Shown: positions 61,714-64,000 of the stretch, in pieces
Layout of the letters: every line of letters begins with the position of its first letter
Numbering within the stretch: the first letter of the stretch is position 1
Source of the DNA: Clostridium_AD sp036569345
GTDB taxonomy: Bacteria > Bacillota > Clostridia > Clostridiales > Clostridiaceae
Direction: 5' to 3'
Length of the DNA: 64,000 nucleotides
Assembly (NCBI RefSeq): GCF_036569345.1
Contig: NZ_DATCQT010000055.1
Span: forward strand, 92,239-156,238
The notes under the pieces: model-generated
What the model saw: only the letters and a program-made list of their open reading frames with translations
Database searches by the model: none
Told to the model about the DNA's origin: nothing
Translations under genes and position numbers: made by a program

Positions 61714-62961
61714 ATGCAGGAGGTAAAAGATATCAAAGTAGGGATAGGTTTTGCTACTGGAAGAAAGAGTTTTCAAAAGGTGCTAAGAACCAATATAAAC
61801 AACTGGAAGGAATCTGGTTTGGTTGAAAATAAAAAAATCAGTTTAAATCTTTTTGTTGCATATGATCTTCATTATAATAAAACCCAAATAACGGATTACA
61901 CTAATGTACACCCAGATTTAGTTAAGCAGATAGATAGTAAAGTTTTTATTGGAAGCGTCTCTATAAAAGAAGAAATTGATTATTTAACTCGGGAAAATGT
62001 AATCACTATTGATGAATGTAACTTGATTTTTGGCAAAGGATACGCAGCCAAGCGTAATGCTGTGTTATATAATGCTATAAAGTGCAATATGGATTATTTG
62101 GTTTTTCTAGATGACGACGAGTACCCTATGGCAGTGACTAATACACTTAATTCTGCAATTTGGGGCGGGCAGTTTGTTTTGTCAGAACATCTTAAAAATA
62201 TAACTAATGCAGACATAACTCATGGGCATCACTGTGGATATATATCTCCCATCCCGTATATGGAATTTAACGACACTATGAGTGAAGGAGATTTTCGATC
62301 ATTTATTGAGGCCATAAGCAACGATATAATCAAATGGGACAAATTAAAATCTGTTATGAAAAATGGTGGAATCACATATGCTGACACAAAGATATTAACT
62401 AGTCAGGATGCTGTAGAGGTTGAGGAAATAAACCATTCAAAGTTTATATCTGGAGCAAATCTATGTATTAACCTTACGGATCCTAAACGTATTTTTCCTT
62501 TTTACAATCCACCAGGAGCTAGAGGAGAGGATACTTTTTTAGCTACGTGTCTAAGCGATAGAAAGGTCATGCGTGTTCCATGTTACACATTCCATGATGG
62601 ATTCTCAACATACAATCACCTTTTAGAAGGTGTTCTACCAATTCGATTGAAATTCATTAAAGCTGATACTGATAAAATTATCACTCGCTTTTACAATGCA
62701 TGTATAGGTTGGATTCGTTATAAGCCATTACTACTCTATATAACGCAGCCAGATTGTTATGATAAAAAGATTAAAGAAATGAGGGATAGGCTGACTGTTA
62801 CATTGCCTAAAATTTGTGCTTATTTTGGAAAGCCTCAATTTATTAATGTCTTATCTGAACTCGAAAAGTACCATAAAAATGTGAAAAACCATTATGACGA
62901 ATTCCTTGAAACGCAACGTATTTGGGCAAAGATCATGGAACACTTTTCGAATCGTACGTAA
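61714..62961 (+). CDS. Putative GT-A-fold glycosyltransferase
   Basis: A 415-residue soluble protein. KVGIGFATGRKSFQKVLRTN opens a nucleotide-sugar-like fold, GYAAKRNAVLYNAIK precedes YLVFLDDDEYPMAV, whose DDD is a typical metal/nucleotide motif, and NPPGARGEDTFLATCL plus VPCYTFHDGFSTYNHLL are later blocks seen in GT2-like enzymes. I cannot name the sugar or acceptor. AAAGGAGGTGTG precedes the ATG. It stands alone, next to the pseudogene region. Confidence 0.7.
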   Translation: MQEVKDIKVGIGFATGRKSFQKVLRTNINNWKESGLVENKKISLNLFVAYDLHYNKTQITDYTNVHPDLVKQIDSKVFIGSVSIKEEIDYLTRENVITIDECNLIFGKGYAAKRNAVLYNAIKCNMDYLVFLDDDEYPMAVTNTLNSAIWGGQFVLSEHLKNITNADITHGHHCGYISPIPYMEFNDTMSEGDFRSFIEAISNDIIKWDKLKSVMKNGGITYADTKILTSQDAVEVEEINHSKFISGANLCINLTDPKRIFPFYNPPGARGEDTFLATCLSDRKVMRVPCYTFHDGFSTYNHLLEGVLPIRLKFIKADTDKIITRFYNACIGWIRYKPLLLYITQPDCYDKKIKEMRDRLTVTLPKICAYFGKPQFINVLSELEKYHKNVKNHYDEFLETQRIWAKIMEHFSNRT

Positions 62962-63009
62962 AGCATATAGCTTGTTCGCCCATTTCGGGCGCAAAATTAG
63001 ACATCCTAT

Positions 63010-63300
63010 GTTTTATATAGAGTGCCATTCCAAAGATAAATAAATTAAGTTCTCCATGTTATTTTAAAAGCTTTGTTCCAAAAAAGAATATGGGTAATTC
63101 ACTTATAGCAAGAATAAACCATAATAATCCAAGCTGTGAGACATCTCCACCTGTCTTTTGAATAAGCAATGAAATATAACTATTATTACTTCCCATTGCA
63201 ATATTTGCGAAATAGATAGAAACTATAAAAACAAAAAATCTTTTATCTTTATTAAACTTACAATATCAAATAAATCAGTCTTTTGGGGGGTAACTTTATC
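63010..63300 (-). pseudogene. MFS transporter remnant (middle section)
   Basis: The minus strand codes in pieces: DKVTPQKTDLFDIVSL, then after a one-base shift KDKRFFVFIVSIYFANIAMG, SNNSYISLLIQKTGGDVSQL, GLLWFILAISELPIFFFGTK, a stop, then HGELNLFIFGMALYI. This matches the central loop and following two segments of MFS_1-like (PPP-type) permeases. Both ends are missing. Confidence 0.75.
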
Positions 63301-63307
63301 TTTGTAA

Positions 63308-63629
63308 TTACGAATCTAACATTAGGTTTTTAAGATTAGCATCATTTTCATAAGCTTCGTTTATCTTGTTAAGAAATTGAGCTCTTATAATACACCCACC
63401 TCTGAATATTTAGGCAATTTTCCCATATTCAAGGTCCCAATTATACTCCATTGATGCAGCTTTCATAAGTGCAAATCCCTGTGCATATGAATTTAAAGCC
63501 CAAATCTTCAAGTTCTTTGCTTCTACGTATTGTATCCATAAAAAATGAATTACCACCATCTATTATGATATCACCCTTTGAAATATATGGTATTAAAGTT
63601 TCTATAGCTTCATCAACAGGTTTTACTCC
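63308..63629 (-). pseudogene. 6-phosphogluconate dehydrogenase remnant with internal deletion
   Basis: The first piece reads GVKPVDEAIETLIPYISKGD and IIIDGGNSFFMDTIRRSKEL, the N-terminal NADP-domain end of Gnd. After LGFKFI it jumps, with a frame change near 63474, to YAQGFALMKAASMEYNWDLE, YGKIA, a stop, then IFRGGCIIRAQFLNKINEAY to LMLDS-stop, part of the C-terminal domain. Roughly 250 residues are missing between them, plus both ends. It follows the gluconate permease gene, where gnd is expected. Confidence 0.85.
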
Positions 63630-63641
63630 TTATTAACAAAC

Positions 63642-63674
63642 TAATACAGGAGAAGCATAGCTTCTCCTGTATTA
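63642..63674 (-). terminator. Terminator of the gluconate permease gene
   Basis: TAATACAGGAGAAG / CTTCTCCTGTATTA exact 14-base arms with a 5-base loop, 5 bases past the stop. Confidence 0.85.
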
Positions 63675-63678
63675 AACT

Positions 63679-64000
63679 TTAATGTATAACTGTACTTAAT
63701 AATAGAACCATAATTAAACCAACAACAGAAATTATAGTTTCTAATACTGACCATGATTTTAAAGTTTCTGGTATTGATAGATTGAAATATTCTTTAAACA
63801 TCCAAAATCCAGGATCATTAACATGTGAGAATATTAAACTTCCTGCACCTGTAGCTAATACCATTAGTTCTGGACTAGCTCCTGTTGCTACAACTAATGG
63901 TCCTACAATACCTGCCGCTGTAAGGCCTGCTACTGTTGCAGATCCTAATGCTATTCTAAGTATTGCTGCAATTGACCATGCGAGTACAAGTGGTGAAATT
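63679..64000 (-). CDS. gntP: GntP-family gluconate permease, C-terminal part (cut by window edge)
   Basis: 106 residues to the stop at 63679. ISPLVLAWSIAAILRIALGS, ATVAGLTAAGIVGPLV and AGSLIFSHVNDPGFWMFKEY are GntP hallmarks; it ends in a hydrophobic segment (VLETIISVVGLIMVLLLS). GntP proteins import gluconate with protons. The N-terminal three-quarters lies beyond the window. The adjacent gnd remnant fits a former gluconate operon. Confidence 0.9.
   Translation of the reverse strand, partial: ISPLVLAWSIAAILRIALGSATVAGLTAAGIVGPLVVATGASPELMVLATGAGSLIFSHVNDPGFWMFKEYFNLSIPETLKSWSVLETIISVVGLIMVLLLSTVIH

Overview
The window is low-GC chromosomal DNA with strong Clostridium-type ribosome binding sites (runs of G, frequent GTG and TTG starts). 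It carries a small acid-soluble spore protein, a collagen-like probable spore-surface protein, a SAM-I riboswitch and split cobalamin methionine synthase genes. This fits Clostridium sensu stricto or a close relative; the species cannot be read from it. I see no rRNA, tRNA, CRISPR array, insertion sequence or prophage.

Layout. 0-10 kb: two minus-strand envelope-stress-like operons (SPFH / membrane protein / zinc ribbon, and Ser-rich membrane protein / Cys-rich protein / PspA), redox iron-sulfur proteins, a PAS-GGDEF-HD-GYP c-di-GMP enzyme, a lipoprotein and SspH. 10-17 kb: a DsbA-like protein, an NlpC/P60 hydrolase, a truncated orphan gene, a TetR-controlled ABC-2 exporter, a MerR regulator next to an MFS pump broken by an internal deletion, and TerC. 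17-21 kb: a soluble PAS histidine kinase and a DAACS symporter. 21-33 kb: a surface-glycosylation block with a two-component system, GtrA, a GT39 enzyme, a second membrane glycosyltransferase, two GT2 enzymes, a collagen-like protein and an NlpC/P60-SH3 protein. 33-49 kb: aspartate-family amino-acid metabolism, with homoserine dehydrogenase, threonine synthase and a mutase-like putative homoserine kinase behind a SAM-I riboswitch, split MetH, a complete branched-chain amino-acid ABC transporter, and a second homoserine dehydrogenase with aspartate kinase. 49-62 kb: mixed housekeeping and accessory genes (CDF, YgiD, YcaQ-like, NYN/LOTUS, AI-2E, ornithine-racemase-like, DUF362, FetAB, GH20). 62-64 kb: a pseudogene graveyard (MFS and 6-phosphogluconate dehydrogenase) next to a gluconate permease.

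The most interesting signals are not single genes. First, two intergenic loci 39 kb apart (about 9.9 and 48.8 kb) share a promoter, a hairpin with a C-only apical loop, and a terminator. They look like paralogous small RNAs able to pair with G-rich Shine-Dalgarno sequences. Second, a box beginning TCACATAA lies exactly 49 bases upstream of the -10 hexamer at three promoters: the two-component system itself, the gtrA-GT39 operon, and the GtrB-like GT2 gene. This points to a dedicated surface-glycan regulon. Third, a SAM-I riboswitch controls threonine-branch genes, and the homoserine dehydrogenase gene is duplicated together with a related downstream hairpin. Fourth, several genes (MFS, gnd, a kinase-like gene, a conserved orphan) show decay through internal or terminal deletions.
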